Source: Pseudoroseicyclus aestuarii
GTDB lineage: Bacteria; Pseudomonadota; Alphaproteobacteria; Rhodobacterales; Rhodobacteraceae
NCBI RefSeq assembly: GCF_003217255.1
Contig: NZ_QJTE01000005.1
Span: 1 to 35,508 of the forward strand
DNA length: 35,508 bases
Reading direction: 5' to 3'
Positions 14,702-24,869 of the stretch are shown piece after piece. The notes beneath the pieces are model-generated. The model worked only from the letters and a program-made list of their open reading frames with translations. It made no database searches and was not told the origin of the DNA. The stretch's first letter is position 1, and each line of letters starts with the position of its first letter. Position numbers and translations under genes: made by a program.

Positions 14702-17545
14702 TCATCCAGCGGCCCCAAGGGTCCCGATGCGGTCGATGGCCATGCAGTCCAGCGCCCGCAAAACGGATTTGCGCGAGGAGCTTTCGACCACGAGCGAGTT
14801 GTCGCGCCGCCGCTTGAAGATGATCGTCTCGGGCGCGACGACATGGCGCCAGCCGGCCTCCATCGTCTCGACGGTGAACTGCCAGTCCTGGAAGGACAGA
14901 CCGTTGGGGATGTCGCGCGAGACGTAGCGGATCGCCTCATGCGCTGCGCGCGGCGCCAGGCACAGGGAATCGTAGTAATGCATCGCGGTCAGGAACCAGG
15001 GCGTGAAGAGCGGGTGGTCCTGCGCCGTGTTGTAGAAGATCGAGGAGCCGGCATCGAACTGCCAGTTCAGCTCGGGATGGACGATCACGCGCGCGCCCTC
15101 GTCCTCGCTGCGCCGCATCAGCGCCATGCCTTCTGCCAGCCAGTTCTCGCTGAACAGGTCGTCGGCATCGAGAAAGGCGATGTGATCGCCCGCCGCCTGC
15201 TCCAGGACGGTGTTGCGGGCCCGGCCCAGATCCCCCTGCGCCAGCGGCACCCGCCTCCAGTGATCGAAAGCGGGCTGGTCGAAGTAGGCCTGGGTGGCCG
15301 GCGTGGCATTGTCGAGCGCGAGGATCTGCTCGACCGAGAAGCCGGCCTCGCGGGCGCGGGCGACGGCGATATCCGCCGAGGTCATCGTCGGGCCGGAGAC
15401 CACGGTCTCGTCGTGCACCGTCAGGATCAGGCTCAGGTCGACACGCTCTGCCGGGCGCGTCGCGGCGCCGTCATTGCCGGCGGGCCGCGCCTTTTCGATG
15501 GCCGCCGCGCGCTGCGCGGCCAGATGCGGAGGCTCGTAGCCCAGGATGCCCTTGAGCCGGCTCACGTAATGCGCGCCGGTGCGAACCTCTGCGAGGGCCT
15601 GCCGCAGCCGCCGCGCCCGGGCGCGCGCCGCCGCCGGATCCTGCAGCACCCGGCGAATGCCGGCGACATAGGCCTCGACATCCTCGATCTCGTCGACCGG
15701 CTCGCTCAGCCGGTCGCGCAGCACCTCTCCGGTGCCGCCGACCCGGCTGCCGACCAGCGGCAGGCCGGACATCGCCACCTCGAGCAGGACCGAAGGCACG
15801 CCGTCCCATTCGGCAGTGTAGAGCCACAGGTCGGCCTCTTCGAGCGGCAGGTCGGAAAAGCTGCCGTATAGCCCCTCGTGCCGCACGTTGTCCGGCTTGG
15901 GCGGCAGCACCGCGCCGCTCATCACCGGCTCGCCCCACATGCGCAGATCGATCTCGGGCATGGCCCGCGCCACGGCATAGGCGATATCGAGCCGCTTCTG
16001 CCGGTCGAAGCGGCCCGACCAGAAGACCTGCGGGCGCCGGCCGGTTTTGGCCTGCGGGGCCTCGGCGAGCGGGATCGAGGGGTCGACCGGCGCCTCGAGC
16101 ACCGTCAGGGCAGGGCGCTGCTCGGGCGGCACGGCATAGCGCTCGGTCAGATCCCGCTCCAGCGCCCGGCTGTCGGTGCAGACGCCGTCGAGCAGGTCGA
16201 AATACCGGTAGAACCGGTTGATCGGGTAGCCGGTCCAGAACCCGAGCGGCGTCTGCTCGTTGCAGAACAGCCCGGCGAACAGCTTCATCGAGGAGGACAG
16301 CGCACGCCCGTAGGGTTTCATGCTGTCCCACATCAGGCGGCTGTTGATGTTGAAGGCCGCCTCGGGACATAGCGAGCGCAGGAATTCGGCCAGAACGCGC
16401 TGCTGCGCGGCCTCGGGCAGGCCGGTCGCGAGGGCTGCGAAATCGACGTGACGCACGCCGTCCGGAAACTTGTCCGGCGGCATCTCGCCGCTGTGCTCGG
16501 TGGTCAGGACCACCACCTCGCCGGGGGCCGCGATCCGCGCCAAGGCGTGGCCGATATGGCCTTCCATCCGCCGCCCGCCGCCCCAGCGAGGACGGTTGAC
16601 GAGGATCACGAAGCGGGCGCGGCGGAATTCGGCGGCTTCCTGCAGGCGGTACAAGGCGGCAACCCGCGCGATCACCGGATCGCTGTGGAAGGGGGGAACC
16701 TTGACCTGCACGAGCTCGGGCCAGCTCTGCGCGACGAGCGGGTCGAGCGCGGCCGCCTTGGCCACCATCCGGCCCAGCTCCCCCTGCTCCAGCCGCGCGC
16801 GCAGAGCCCGCTGCGTGGCATTCAGCAGCTCCTGAACCTCCGGCGCGGGCCGGCCTATAATCTTTGAAAGCGCGTCGAACTCGCGGAACGGCGCGGCGAT
16901 ACGCCCCTCGGCCCGCCCCTGCGTGATCCAGTGCAGGAAGGGATTTTCCCCGCTCTCGGCCAGCTCTGGATAGCGGGAGAGATAGGCGCGGGTGGAAAAC
17001 TCCGGCGCGGGGTCACGGCCCTCCTGCGCGCCGGCGCGGATGTAGTGATGCACCACGTCCTGGCGCTGGGATCGCGCCATGTCCTTGTAGCGCAGCAAGT
17101 AATAGGCGACGTCGAAGTCCCGGCCGATGGTCTCGTACTCGGGGATCTGCGCGGCATCGGCATGCCGCCGCCCGGACACCTCGCGCACCAAGGCCCCGAG
17201 CCTGGGGCCGTAGTAGGGGGCTACCGGCTCGCTCGCGACGACGGTCCCACCGGCGGGGTCTGCCATGCGGACGCGGCGGCCTTCGCGGCAGCCGTGGTGC
17301 AGGTAGTGCAGCAGCGGCACATAGCCGGCCGCCGCGACATCGGGATGATCCTGCAGGTAGGCCGCGGCATCGAATTCGGGCGATGGGCTCCTGCCCTCCG
17401 GGCCGCCGACGCTGAGATAGTGCTCCGCCGGCGAGAGGTCCGACTCCCGCGCCTCGGGATTGCTTTGCAGGTACCAGTCCGGATCGAAGAGCGCGGAGGC
17501 TTCAAGATCCCGGATCGCGGCGGCGCTTGTATCGTCATGTTGCAC
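14702..17545 (-). CDS. Fused GT4-GT2 bifunctional glycosyltransferase with four N-terminal NPDV repeats
   Basis: 947 aa from a GTG at 17545. Residues about 18-230 hold four short repeats ([69 protein letters not shown]). The GT-B part includes [39 protein letters not shown] and [12 protein letters not shown]. The GT-A part starts at [12 protein letters not shown] and has [20 protein letters not shown] and [10 protein letters not shown] (D-x-D-D). The order repeat-GT4-GT2 is the same as in the two overlapping genes at 6300-9076, so the two sets are paralogues, one fused and one split. Each fused enzyme may add two consecutive sugars. GACGGATCG before the GTG is shared with the split paralogue. 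Confidence 0.88.
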   Translation of the reverse strand: MQHDDTSAAAIRDLEASALFDPDWYLQSNPEARESDLSPAEHYLSVGGPEGRSPSPEFDAAAYLQDHPDVAAAGYVPLLHYLHHGCREGRRVRMADPAGGTVVASEPVAPYYGPRLGALVREVSGRRHADAAQIPEYETIGRDFDVAYYLLRYKDMARSQRQDVVHHYIRAGAQEGRDPAPEFSTRAYLSRYPELAESGENPFLHWITQGRAEGRIAAPFREFDALSKIIGRPAPEVQELLNATQRALRARLEQGELGRMVAKAAALDPLVAQSWPELVQVKVPPFHSDPVIARVAALYRLQEAAEFRRARFVILVNRPRWGGGRRMEGHIGHALARIAAPGEVVVLTTEHSGEMPPDKFPDGVRHVDFAALATGLPEAAQQRVLAEFLRSLCPEAAFNINSRLMWDSMKPYGRALSSSMKLFAGLFCNEQTPLGFWTGYPINRFYRYFDLLDGVCTDSRALERDLTERYAVPPEQRPALTVLEAPVDPSIPLAEAPQAKTGRRPQVFWSGRFDRQKRLDIAYAVARAMPEIDLRMWGEPVMSGAVLPPKPDNVRHEGLYGSFSDLPLEEADLWLYTAEWDGVPSVLLEVAMSGLPLVGSRVGGTGEVLRDRLSEPVDEIEDVEAYVAGIRRVLQDPAAARARARRLRQALAEVRTGAHYVSRLKGILGYEPPHLAAQRAAAIEKARPAGNDGAATRPAERVDLSLILTVHDETVVSGPTMTSADIAVARAREAGFSVEQILALDNATPATQAYFDQPAFDHWRRVPLAQGDLGRARNTVLEQAAGDHIAFLDADDLFSENWLAEGMALMRRSEDEGARVIVHPELNWQFDAGSSIFYNTAQDHPLFTPWFLTAMHYYDSLCLAPRAAHEAIRYVSRDIPNGLSFQDWQFTVETMEAGWRHVVAPETIIFKRRRDNSLVVESSSRKSVLRALDCMAIDRIGTLGAAG

Positions 17546-17641
17546 GTAGGGTCACGATCCGTCTTGCAGTCTCGGAGGGGTTCAACAGAGCAATGGCAAC
17601 CACCGACGGCCTCCGGTCGCAGCCCCGAAAACACGGCCGAT

Positions 17642-17669
17642 CTTATGCATCCTTTCAAAATGATAACAA
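17642..17669 (-). promoter_or_regulatory. Possible sigma-70-like promoter for the fused glycosyltransferase operon
   Basis: On the minus strand TTGTTA (17669-17664) is followed after 16 bp by CATAAG (17647-17642), each matching 4 of 6 consensus positions. This is the only AT-rich patch in the 253-bp divergent region between the GTG at 17545 and rfbC. About 97 nt of leader would remain. Weak prediction by eye. Confidence 0.25.
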
Positions 17670-17798
17670 GCAACCCTCCGGCACGGAACGCCGCCCGGGA
17701 AACAAAGAGGCCCCCGCCGGGCCCAGCTGCACAGGTGACAGCCCCGGGCGGGCTTGCTAGGGACAGGCAAGCCTGCCGCAACAAGAACGAGACCCCCC

Positions 17799-18380
17799 TT
17801 GGACATCGAGACCACCGACCTGCCCGGCGTGCTGATCCTGACCCCGCGCCGCTTCGGCGATGCGCGCGGGTTCTTCTCGGAAAGCTGGAGCCGGCGCGCC
17901 CTGGCCGATCAGGGCATCGACATCGACTTCGTGCAGGACAACCACTCGCTCTCGGCGCGGGTCGGCACCGTGCGCGGGCTGCATTTCCAGGCGCCCCCCC
18001 ATGCCCAGCACAAGCTGGTGCGCTGCGGGCGCGGGCGGCTGCTGGACGTCGCCGTCGACATCCGCCGCGGCAGCCCGGCCTATGGCCGCTGGACTGCAGT
18101 GGAGCTGAGCGCCGAGACCGGCCGCCAGCTGCTGGTGCCCGCCGGCTTCGCCCATGGCTTCATCACCCGCGAGCCCGATACCGAGATCGTCTACAAGTGC
18201 TCGGACGGCTACGCGCCCGAGACCGAGGGCGCGGTGCTCTGGAACGACCCCGCGCTCGGCATCGACTGGGGCGCCGAGGCCGAGCCGGTGCTCTCGGACA
18301 AGGACGCCGCCGCGCGCCCGCTGGCCGATCTCGATACACCCTTCGACTACGTGCCGCTGCCCTGGGAGGACAGGTCATGA
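17799..18380 (+). CDS. rfbC: dTDP-4-dehydrorhamnose 3,5-epimerase
   Basis: 193 aa from a TTG at 17799, giving the usual family start [23 protein letters not shown] at 17754 in the same frame would add 15 atypical residues. The cupin-fold motifs are [12 protein letters not shown] (about residues 19-30), [19 protein letters not shown] with the catalytic His, [39 protein letters not shown] and the C-terminal [10 protein letters not shown]. It converts dTDP-4-dehydro-6-deoxyglucose to the L-lyxo isomer in dTDP-L-rhamnose synthesis. It is first of four coupled genes and overlaps rfbB by 4 nt (ATGA). Confidence 0.95.
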   Translation: MDIETTDLPGVLILTPRRFGDARGFFSESWSRRALADQGIDIDFVQDNHSLSARVGTVRGLHFQAPPHAQHKLVRCGRGRLLDVAVDIRRGSPAYGRWTAVELSAETGRQLLVPAGFAHGFITREPDTEIVYKCSDGYAPETEGAVLWNDPALGIDWGAEAEPVLSDKDAAARPLADLDTPFDYVPLPWEDRS

Positions 18381-19423
18381 CCCTTCTCGTCACCGGCGGC
18401 GCCGGCTTCATCGGCTCGGCCGTGGTGCGGCTGGCAATCCAGCGCGGCCAGCGCGTCGTCAATCTCGACGCGATGACCTATGCCGCCTGCGAGGCCAACC
18501 TCGATCCCGTGGCCGACAGCCCGCTCTATGCCTTCGAGAAGGCCGATATCCGCGACCGCGCCGCGCTGGATGCTGTCTTCGACAAGCATCGCCCCGAGGC
18601 GGTGATGCACCTGGCCGCCGAAAGCCATGTCGACCGCTCGATCGACGGGCCGAAGGATTTCATCGAGACCAACGTCACCGGCACCTTCACCCTGCTTGAG
18701 GCGGCGCGGGCCTACTGGACCGGCGCGGGCCGGCCCGAGGGCTTCCGCTTCCACCACGTCTCGACCGACGAGGTCTTCGGCTCCCTCCCCGCCGATCCCT
18801 CGGTGAAGTTCACCGAAGAGACGCCCTACGATCCGCGCAGCCCCTATTCCGCCTCCAAGGCGGCTTCCGATCACCTGGTGCGCGCCTGGGGCGAGACCTA
18901 CGGCCTGCCGGTCCTGCTGACGAACTGCTCGAACAACTACGGGCCCTACCATTTCCCCGAGAAGCTGATCCCGGTGATCATCCTCAAGGCGCTGGCCGGC
19001 GAGGCGCTGCCGATCTACGGCGACGGCTCCAACGTGCGCGACTGGCTCTATGTCGAGGATCACGCCGATGCCCTGCTGACGGTGCTGGAGAAGGGCGCGG
19101 TGGGCCGCAGCTACAACATCGGCGGCGAGAACGAGCGCTCCAACCTCGAGCTGGTGCGGATGCTCTGCGCCATCCTCGACGAGATGCGCCCGAAGGCGGC
19201 CGGCTCCTACGCCGACCAGATCGCCTTCGTCACTGACCGCCCGGGCCATGACGCGCGCTACGCGATCGATCCCACCCGCATCCGCGAGGAGCTGGGCTGG
19301 CGGCCCTCCGTCACCGTCGAGGAGGGGCTGCGCCGCACCGTCGCCTGGTACCTCGAGAACGAGGCCTGGTGGCGCGCGCTGCAGAACCGGACGGGCGTCG
19401 GCCGCCGCCTCGGGGCGGCCTGA
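18377..19423 (+). CDS. rfbB: dTDP-glucose 4,6-dehydratase
   Basis: 348 aa, ATG at 18377 overlapping the rfbC stop. The NAD loop is [19 protein letters not shown] (residues 3-21); [20 protein letters not shown], the catalytic [10 protein letters not shown] (Thr-Asp-Glu) and [11 protein letters not shown] (Tyr-x3-Lys) are all in place. [17 protein letters not shown] and [20 protein letters not shown] are near-universal RfbB motifs. It makes dTDP-4-dehydro-6-deoxyglucose from dTDP-glucose. The stop TGA shares its A with the ATG of rfbD (TGATG), so translation is coupled. Confidence 0.97.
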   Translation: MTLLVTGGAGFIGSAVVRLAIQRGQRVVNLDAMTYAACEANLDPVADSPLYAFEKADIRDRAALDAVFDKHRPEAVMHLAAESHVDRSIDGPKDFIETNVTGTFTLLEAARAYWTGAGRPEGFRFHHVSTDEVFGSLPADPSVKFTEETPYDPRSPYSASKAASDHLVRAWGETYGLPVLLTNCSNNYGPYHFPEKLIPVIILKALAGEALPIYGDGSNVRDWLYVEDHADALLTVLEKGAVGRSYNIGGENERSNLELVRMLCAILDEMRPKAAGSYADQIAFVTDRPGHDARYAIDPTRIREELGWRPSVTVEEGLRRTVAWYLENEAWWRALQNRTGVGRRLGAA

Positions 19424-20295
19424 TGGCCGGCTCGCGCATCCTCGTCTTCGGCCGCAGCGGCCAGGTTGCGACCGAGCTGGCCCGCCGGGCCGAAGCCGCG
19501 GGTCTCGTGCTCGATCAGCTGGACCGCGGCGCCGCGGATCTCTCCGATCCCGAGGCCTGCGCCCGCATTGTCGCCGAGACCCGCGCCGATGCGGTGATCA
19601 ATGCCGCCGCCTGGACCGCCGTCGACCGCGCCGAGGAGGAAGAAGAGGCCGCCCGCCGCGTCAATGCCGAGGCGCCCGCCGCCATGGCCCGCGCCGCCGC
19701 CGCGCGCGGCCTGCCGTTCCTGCATGTCTCGACCGACTACGTCTTCGACGGCTCGGGCGACCGGCCTTGGCGGCCCGAGGATGCGGTGGCGCCGCTGGGC
19801 GCCTATGGCCGCACCAAGCTGGCCGGCGAAGAGGGGGTGCGCGCCGCCGGCGGGCCGCATGCGATCCTGCGCACGGCCTGGGTCTTTTCCGCCCATGGCG
19901 GGAACTTCGTGAAGACCATGCTACGCCTGTCGGAAACCCGCGACGCGCTGCGCGTGGTGGAAGACCAGGTCGGCAATCCCACCCCCGCCGCCGGCATCGC
20001 CGATGCGCTGCTGTGCATGGCCCGCGCCATGGCCGAGGGGCAGGGGGGCGGCACCTACCACTACGGCGGAACGCCAGCGGTCAGCTGGTGCGATTTCGCG
20101 CGCGAGATCTTCGCCCGCGCGGGCCGCGCCGTCACGGTGGAGGGCATCGCCACCGCCGAGTATCCCACCCCGGCCGCGCGGCCGCTGAACTCCCGCCTCG
20201 ATGGCAGCACCCTGACGCGCGATTTCGGCATCACGCCCCCGGACTGGCGCGAGGCGCTGGACGCGGTGCTGACGGAACTGAAAGCAAGAGCATGA
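19423..20295 (+). CDS. rfbD: dTDP-4-dehydrorhamnose reductase
   Basis: 290 aa. Start ATG at 19423 overlaps the rfbB stop by one base. Motifs: [17 protein letters not shown] (residues 6-22, NADPH loop), [36 protein letters not shown] with the catalytic Thr, [10 protein letters not shown] (Tyr-x3-Lys) and [20 protein letters not shown]. The C-terminal [18 protein letters not shown] matches the substrate-binding end. It makes the last step to dTDP-L-rhamnose. It overlaps rfbA by 4 nt. Confidence 0.96.
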   Translation: MAGSRILVFGRSGQVATELARRAEAAGLVLDQLDRGAADLSDPEACARIVAETRADAVINAAAWTAVDRAEEEEEAARRVNAEAPAAMARAAAARGLPFLHVSTDYVFDGSGDRPWRPEDAVAPLGAYGRTKLAGEEGVRAAGGPHAILRTAWVFSAHGGNFVKTMLRLSETRDALRVVEDQVGNPTPAAGIADALLCMARAMAEGQGGGTYHYGGTPAVSWCDFAREIFARAGRAVTVEGIATAEYPTPAARPLNSRLDGSTLTRDFGITPPDWREALDAVLTELKARA

Positions 20296-21185
20296 CACAG
20301 ACGAGCGAAACCGCCCCGCGCAAGGGCATCATCCTGGCCGGCGGATCGGGCACCCGGCTTTATCCGATCACCCTGGGCGTATCCAAGCAGCTGCTGCCGG
20401 TCTACGACAAGCCGATGATCTACTACCCGATCAGCGTGCTGATGCTGGCCGGCATCCGCGAGATCGCGGTGATCACCACCCCCGAGGACCAGGACCAGTT
20501 CCAGCGCACGCTGGGCGACGGCAGCCAGTGGGGTGTCAGCTTCACCTATATCGTGCAGCCCAAACCCGAGGGGCTGGCCCAGGCCTATATCCTGGCCGAG
20601 GAGTTCCTCGCCGGCAGTGCCTCGGCCATGGTGCTGGGCGACAACATCTTCTTCGGCCACGGCCTGCCGGAGCTGCTGGCCCAGGCCGATGGCGCCGCCG
20701 CGGGCGGGACGGTCTTCGGCTACCGCGTCGCCGATCCCGAGCGCTACGGCGTGGTCGATTTCGACGAGAGCGGCAAGGTCCGCTCGATCGTCGAGAAGCC
20801 CGAGATCCCGCCCTCCTCCTATGCCGTGACCGGGCTCTACTTCCTCGATGGCACGGCCCCCGAGCGGGCGCGGCAGGTCACCCCCTCCGCGCGCGGCGAG
20901 CTCGAGATCACCACCCTGCTCGAGATGTACCTCGCCGAGGGCAGCCTGACGGTGATGCAGATGGGCCGCGGCTACGCCTGGCTCGACACCGGCACCCATG
21001 GCTCGCTGCTCGATGCGGGCAACTTCGTGCGCACGCTGGAAAAGCGGCAGGGCCTGCAGACCGGCAGCCCGGACGAGATCGCCTGGCGCCAGGGCTGGAT
21101 CGACCGCGCGGCGCTGGAAGAACGCGGCGCGCAGTTCAAGAAGAACGACTACGGCCGCTACCTGCAGGGGCTGGCCCAGGACTGA
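20292..21185 (+). CDS. rfbA: Glucose-1-phosphate thymidylyltransferase
   Basis: 297 aa, ATG at 20292 overlapping the rfbD stop (ATGA). The nucleotidyltransferase signature [20 protein letters not shown] (residues 12-31) is complete, followed by [28 protein letters not shown] with the metal Asp, [39 protein letters not shown] and [18 protein letters not shown]. It makes dTDP-glucose from dTTP and glucose-1-phosphate, the entry to dTDP-rhamnose, and is usually feedback-inhibited by dTDP-rhamnose. With rfbC, rfbB and rfbD it gives a full pathway in the order CBDA. Confidence 0.97.
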   Translation: MTQTSETAPRKGIILAGGSGTRLYPITLGVSKQLLPVYDKPMIYYPISVLMLAGIREIAVITTPEDQDQFQRTLGDGSQWGVSFTYIVQPKPEGLAQAYILAEEFLAGSASAMVLGDNIFFGHGLPELLAQADGAAAGGTVFGYRVADPERYGVVDFDESGKVRSIVEKPEIPPSSYAVTGLYFLDGTAPERARQVTPSARGELEITTLLEMYLAEGSLTVMQMGRGYAWLDTGTHGSLLDAGNFVRTLEKRQGLQTGSPDEIAWRQGWIDRAALEERGAQFKKNDYGRYLQGLAQD

Positions 21186-21220
21186 CCGTCCCGGTCCCGG
21201 CACGAAGGCCGCATGACCGC

Positions 21221-22168
21221 ATGAGTTTCGGCGAGGCACCGACCGATCATCCCGTGGACGACGCCTGGTTCGCCCATGCCGTTGCCGCGGCCCGGACCCA
21301 TGACCGGCTGTCCATGGGCCGGGACCTGGGCCTGGGCCTGGGCTTCCCGGATGCCGAGGGCCCGAATACCGCGGGCCTCTCGGTCCGGTCGGACGGCACC
21401 CTCCTCAAGACCCTCTCCCGGCCCGTCGGCATGCCCAACCGGGCGCGGAACTGGCTGAACGAGGCCCTGTTCTACGCCCAGATCCGCAAGCATCTTCCCG
21501 AAACGGATGTCACGATCCCCGCCCTGCGCGGGCTGCGCGTCATCTCCAGAACGCAGGTCCAGCTGCACCTGCAGTACGTGACGGGCGCCGTGCCCTTCTT
21601 CGGCCTGCAGGACAGGCTGCGGCGGGGGATCGACAAGGGGCCGCGCCTGCAGGCGCTTTACGAGACCGGGCGCGGGGCGGTCTGCCATGGCGATGCCCAT
21701 GGCCAGAATGTCCTCGCGCAGGGCGACAGGACATTCCTGCTGATCGACTGGGCGACGGTGCGCTACGGGACGATCGGCGACGACCTGCCGTTGCTGATCT
21801 ACCCCTGGCTTCTGCGCACGCTCGGGCCGGGATCGGCCGAGGCGCTCGCCGCGCTCGAGGAGCGCTGCCTCGAAGCCTACCAGGAGGGCATCGCCTCTCG
21901 CTTGCCCGGACAGGATCGCGGCACCGTCCGGCGCGCCTACCGGATCAAGGCGGTGGGCCATGCCTTCCGGACCTCGCGCACCTTGGGCGACTGGCTGCGA
22001 GCCTCCGAGACCCCCGGGCAATACCGGCAGCGCGCGGATATCCTGCGCGCCTATTACACCGTCATGGGCCTCCATGCCGCCGCGCTGACCCGCAGCGCCG
22101 CGCGGCGGCTGATCGCGGCGCTGCGCCCGGCAGGCGCGCGCCTCGGGGGGATGATCGGGCGAGGCTGA
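21221..22168 (+). CDS. Phosphotransferase with APH/choline-kinase-like fold, substrate unknown
   Basis: 315 aa. [11 protein letters not shown] (about residues 153-163) is the catalytic Brenner motif H-G-D-x-H-x2-N, and [19 protein letters not shown] (about 170-188) carries the metal-binding Asp. Upstream, [10 protein letters not shown] and [14 protein letters not shown] supply the Lys and Glu of a kinase N-lobe, although the lobe is short and the hinge to catalytic loop distance is small. The C-terminal half is helical with many Arg residues. It starts 36 bp after rfbA, on the same strand, so co-expression with the rhamnose genes is likely. A role in phosphorylating a sugar, a lipid or the polymer itself is possible but not shown. 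GAAGG is 12 nt before the ATG. Confidence 0.75.
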   Translation: MSFGEAPTDHPVDDAWFAHAVAAARTHDRLSMGRDLGLGLGFPDAEGPNTAGLSVRSDGTLLKTLSRPVGMPNRARNWLNEALFYAQIRKHLPETDVTIPALRGLRVISRTQVQLHLQYVTGAVPFFGLQDRLRRGIDKGPRLQALYETGRGAVCHGDAHGQNVLAQGDRTFLLIDWATVRYGTIGDDLPLLIYPWLLRTLGPGSAEALAALEERCLEAYQEGIASRLPGQDRGTVRRAYRIKAVGHAFRTSRTLGDWLRASETPGQYRQRADILRAYYTVMGLHAAALTRSAARRLIAALRPAGARLGGMIGRG

Positions 22169-22248
22169 CCCGAAGTCCCCTCGTCCCGGCGGCGTCGACG
22201 AAATCTCCACCCCTTCGCGCTAGCCTTGCCGCTTGCCGAGGGTGGGAC

Positions 22249-23751
22249 ATGCAGTCGTTCGTCTGGAGAGCCTTTCTGCCGGGGCGGGCCGATTTCGGCC
22301 TGACCCTGACCGAAGCGCTGGCCGAAGTGCCGGGCAGCGCGACGATCCTCGCCGGCGCGATGGCGAGCGGGCGGCTCGGGCGGCTCGATCTGACAGCAGG
22401 CGGCGCTGCCCGCTATGCCGATCTCGGCGTGCAATGGGCCGAGGGGCGGCCGCCGGTGCTGCAGGAGGCGGCGGTGCTGCCGCTGGCGGGCGGCGCCAGC
22501 CTGGTGCTGGGCGCCGGCCGCGCCGGCGAGGCGGCGCAGCTGCGCTGGCTGGACGCCAAGGGCGCGGGCACCGGCCGGGCGATGCTGCGCGGCACGGACG
22601 AGGCGCTTTTGCGCCTGTCGGAGATCGCGCCGCTGCGGCTGGAGGGGCGCGACCACATCCTGACCAGCGACAGCTATCGCGAGGGGCTGCAGCTTTACCG
22701 GCTGGAGGGGGCGGGCGGCGCCTTGCGCGCCCGGCCCCTCGCCGCGCTCGAGGATCATCCCAAGATCCGATTGGACGGGGTCAGCGACATCGCCGTGCTG
22801 GAGCTGACCGGCGGGCGCTACGCGGTGACCGCCTCGAGCACCGAAAGCGGGCTCTCGAGCCACCGGGTGACGCCGCAGGGACTGGTCTTCTGCGACACCA
22901 TCGGCCCCAAGGACGGGCTCTGGATCTCGGGGCTCGAGCAGATCGAGGTCTTCGCCCGCGGCGCGCAGGGCTTTGTCGTGGCGGCCTCGGCGGGCAGCGG
23001 CACGCTCTCGGTGTTGCGCGTGAACCCCAGGGGCGTCTTCTTCGTCGAAGATGTGCTGATGGACGACCGCACGACCCGCTTCGGCGGCGCCTCGGCGCTG
23101 GACGGGTTTTCCGCGCAGGGACGCGACTTCGTCGTCGCGGGCGGCACCGACGGCGGCATCGCCCTGCTGGAGCTGCTGCCCGGGGGCGACCTGCATCACC
23201 ACCACAGCCTGGCGCAGGACCTGCGCTGGGACATCGGCCCGGTGCTGGCGCTGGAGGCGGCGCGGGCGGGCGACGAGGTGCAGGTCCTGGTCTCGGGCGC
23301 GCGCAAGGCCGGGCTGGCGCAGGTGGCGCTGCCGCTGGCGGGCCTCGGGCCGGCGCGCAAGGGCGGGCCGGGCGACGACAAGCTGACCGGCACTTCCCGC
23401 GACGACATGCTGGCCGGGGGGCCGGAGAGCGACCAGCTCTCCGGCGGGCCGGGCGAGGACCTGCTGCTGGCCGGCACCGGGCGCGACCGGCTGACGGGGG
23501 GCGCCGGGGCGGATGTCTTCGTCTTCGAGGCCGATGGCCAACGTGACCGGGTGTTCGATTTCCAGCCCGGTCTCGACCGGCTGGACCTGAGCGGCTGGGG
23601 CCGCGTCTACGACCCCCGAAGCCTGCGGATCGAGGAGCGCCCGGACGGCGCGCTGATCCAGTGGACCACGGAATCGCTGCGCGTCTTCAGCGCCGATGGC
23701 GCGCCGCTGCCGGTGGCCAGCTGGGAGGCGGAGGACTTCCTGTTTCTCTAG
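22249..23751 (+). CDS. RTX calcium-binding protein with beta-propeller-like N-terminal region
   Basis: 500 aa, ATG at 22249, GAGGGTGG nearby. Residues about 20-370 contain repeated strand-turn units ending in small-hydrophobic patterns ([41 protein letters not shown]), consistent with a propeller. Residues about 373-425 hold RTX nonapeptides ([37 protein letters not shown]). The end ([20 protein letters not shown], then RLDLSGWG) is the serralysin-like C-terminal target domain for type I secretion. This differs from the C-terminal module of the array at 26587-35508. No HExxHxxGxxH protease motif is present; HHHH in the middle is not one. Probably a secreted surface or matrix protein. Its stop is 7 bp from the convergent GT2 stop. 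Confidence 0.82.
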   Translation: MQSFVWRAFLPGRADFGLTLTEALAEVPGSATILAGAMASGRLGRLDLTAGGAARYADLGVQWAEGRPPVLQEAAVLPLAGGASLVLGAGRAGEAAQLRWLDAKGAGTGRAMLRGTDEALLRLSEIAPLRLEGRDHILTSDSYREGLQLYRLEGAGGALRARPLAALEDHPKIRLDGVSDIAVLELTGGRYAVTASSTESGLSSHRVTPQGLVFCDTIGPKDGLWISGLEQIEVFARGAQGFVVAASAGSGTLSVLRVNPRGVFFVEDVLMDDRTTRFGGASALDGFSAQGRDFVVAGGTDGGIALLELLPGGDLHHHHSLAQDLRWDIGPVLALEAARAGDEVQVLVSGARKAGLAQVALPLAGLGPARKGGPGDDKLTGTSRDDMLAGGPESDQLSGGPGEDLLLAGTGRDRLTGGAGADVFVFEADGQRDRVFDFQPGLDRLDLSGWGRVYDPRSLRIEERPDGALIQWTTESLRVFSADGAPLPVASWEAEDFLFL

Positions 23752-23758
23752 ACAGGCC

Positions 23759-24775
23759 TCACAGCCGCCCCAGCAGCACCGTCAGCAGAAGCGACAGCCG
23801 CCCCTCGAGGCCCTGGCGATAGACGCCGGTGCGGCGCAGCATGGCCAGCCGCCGCGGCAGGCTGCCCTGCCGCCCCTCGCGCAGCGCCTCGAGCAGGGCG
23901 CGGTTCTCCGGCGTCAGCCGCGGCGCCGAGGCGGAAAGCGCGCGGATATTGACCGTGTTCCAGTCGCTGAAGCCGCCAGAGAGCATGTGCCGCAGCCGCC
24001 GGACCTTGGCCCGAGGGCCGCGGTTGGCGCCGATCACGTTCTCGCCGTGCTGGCGATAGAGCAGCAGCGGCGCCCGGTCGAAGAGCACCTCGCCGCCGGC
24101 GCCGGTGACGATCTGGTAGATCCACCAGTCGTGCACCACCACCTCGCGCGCCTCGGCCGCCGCCTCGGCGACCAGCTGCCAGGCGGCGCGGTTCAGCGTC
24201 ATCGTGTTGCCGCCGGCGATGTTCTGCACCAGCGCGTGGCGAAAGCCGGGCGGCCGCCTCTGGTCGCGCGACAGCCGGCGGCGCGAGAGGCTGTCGTTGC
24301 ATTCCCAGCTGCGCCCGCAATGCAGCACCGGATGCGCCGCACCCAGCCGCGCCTCGGCCGCCTCCAGCGCCGCGGCCGCGCGCGAGAGCCGGTCCGGCAG
24401 CCAGACGTCGTCCTGATCCGACAGCGCTACCAGATCGACATCCTCGGGCACCTGCCGCAGCAGCGACAGGAAGTTCTGCGCGGCGCCCCGGCAGGGCCCG
24501 GCCAGCAGCCTGACGCCGAGCGCCGGATGCGCCGCGCCGAAATCCTCGACCAGCGCCTTGGTGGCATCGACCGAGCCGTCGTCGCTGACCAGGATCCGCG
24601 CCGGCGCCAGCGCCTGCGCGGCAAAGCTGTCGAGCTGCGCCTGCAGCCGGGACGCGCCGTTGTAGGTGGCCATCAGCACGGCGACGCGAGGGGTGCCCTG
24701 GGGGGCGGGGGAGGGGGCCTTGCCGAGGTCCTCTGGCGGGGGCGGCGCTGAAGCGGAAGGACTGCTGTCGGTCAT
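23759..24775 (-). CDS. Glycosyltransferase family 2, rhamnosyltransferase-like
   Basis: 338 aa from the ATG at 24775. The first 28 residues are Pro/Ser/Ala-rich. The GT-A core begins VAVLMATYNGASRLQAQLDS and includes ILVSDDGSVDATKALVEDF, AAQNFLSLL and VALSDQDDVWLPDRL; the SDQDDVW form of the D-x-D is common in rhamnosyltransferases. VVHDWWIYQIVTGAGGEVLF and LLLYRQHGENVIGANRG match the acceptor and C-terminal parts of that group. The rfbCBDA operon would supply dTDP-rhamnose. It is alone on its strand at the polysaccharide/RTX border. Family assignment is firm, sugar specificity is inference. Confidence 0.88.
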   Translation of the reverse strand: MTDSSPSASAPPPPEDLGKAPSPAPQGTPRVAVLMATYNGASRLQAQLDSFAAQALAPARILVSDDGSVDATKALVEDFGAAHPALGVRLLAGPCRGAAQNFLSLLRQVPEDVDLVALSDQDDVWLPDRLSRAAAALEAAEARLGAAHPVLHCGRSWECNDSLSRRRLSRDQRRPPGFRHALVQNIAGGNTMTLNRAAWQLVAEAAAEAREVVVHDWWIYQIVTGAGGEVLFDRAPLLLYRQHGENVIGANRGPRAKVRRLRHMLSGGFSDWNTVNIRALSASAPRLTPENRALLEALREGRQGSLPRRLAMLRRTGVYRQGLEGRLSLLLTVLLGRL

Positions 24776-24819
24776 GGCGCCGGCATAATCCCTAATTGCG
24801 CGGGCAGCCATTGACGATT

Positions 24820-24847
24820 GCACCGCGCCCGGATCCGGGCGCGGTGC
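24820..24847. terminator. Perfect 28-nt palindrome, probable terminator
   Basis: GCACCGCGCCCG, GATC and CGGGCGCGGTGC form a complete palindrome (24820-24847) between the RTX stop at 24870 and the GT2 start at 24775, both on the minus strand. It would end RTX transcription; on the minus strand AATCGTCAAT follows, so the T-tract is poor. Confidence 0.6.
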
Positions 24848-24869
24848 TCTTGCAAGCCCGCCCGGGGTC

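Noticed and set aside
16931-18376. Long 5' extension of the rfbB frame
   Set aside because: It overlaps the start of the fused glycosyltransferase in antisense and all of rfbC; rfbB homologues start at the ATG at 18377.
21221-22168. Aminoglycoside resistance gene
   Set aside because: Only the general kinase motifs match; the N-lobe is atypical and the context is polysaccharide synthesis.
22249-23751. Serralysin-like metalloprotease
   Set aside because: The C-terminal RTX/target domain is similar, but there is no HExxHxxGxxH zinc motif; the HHHH stretch is not one.
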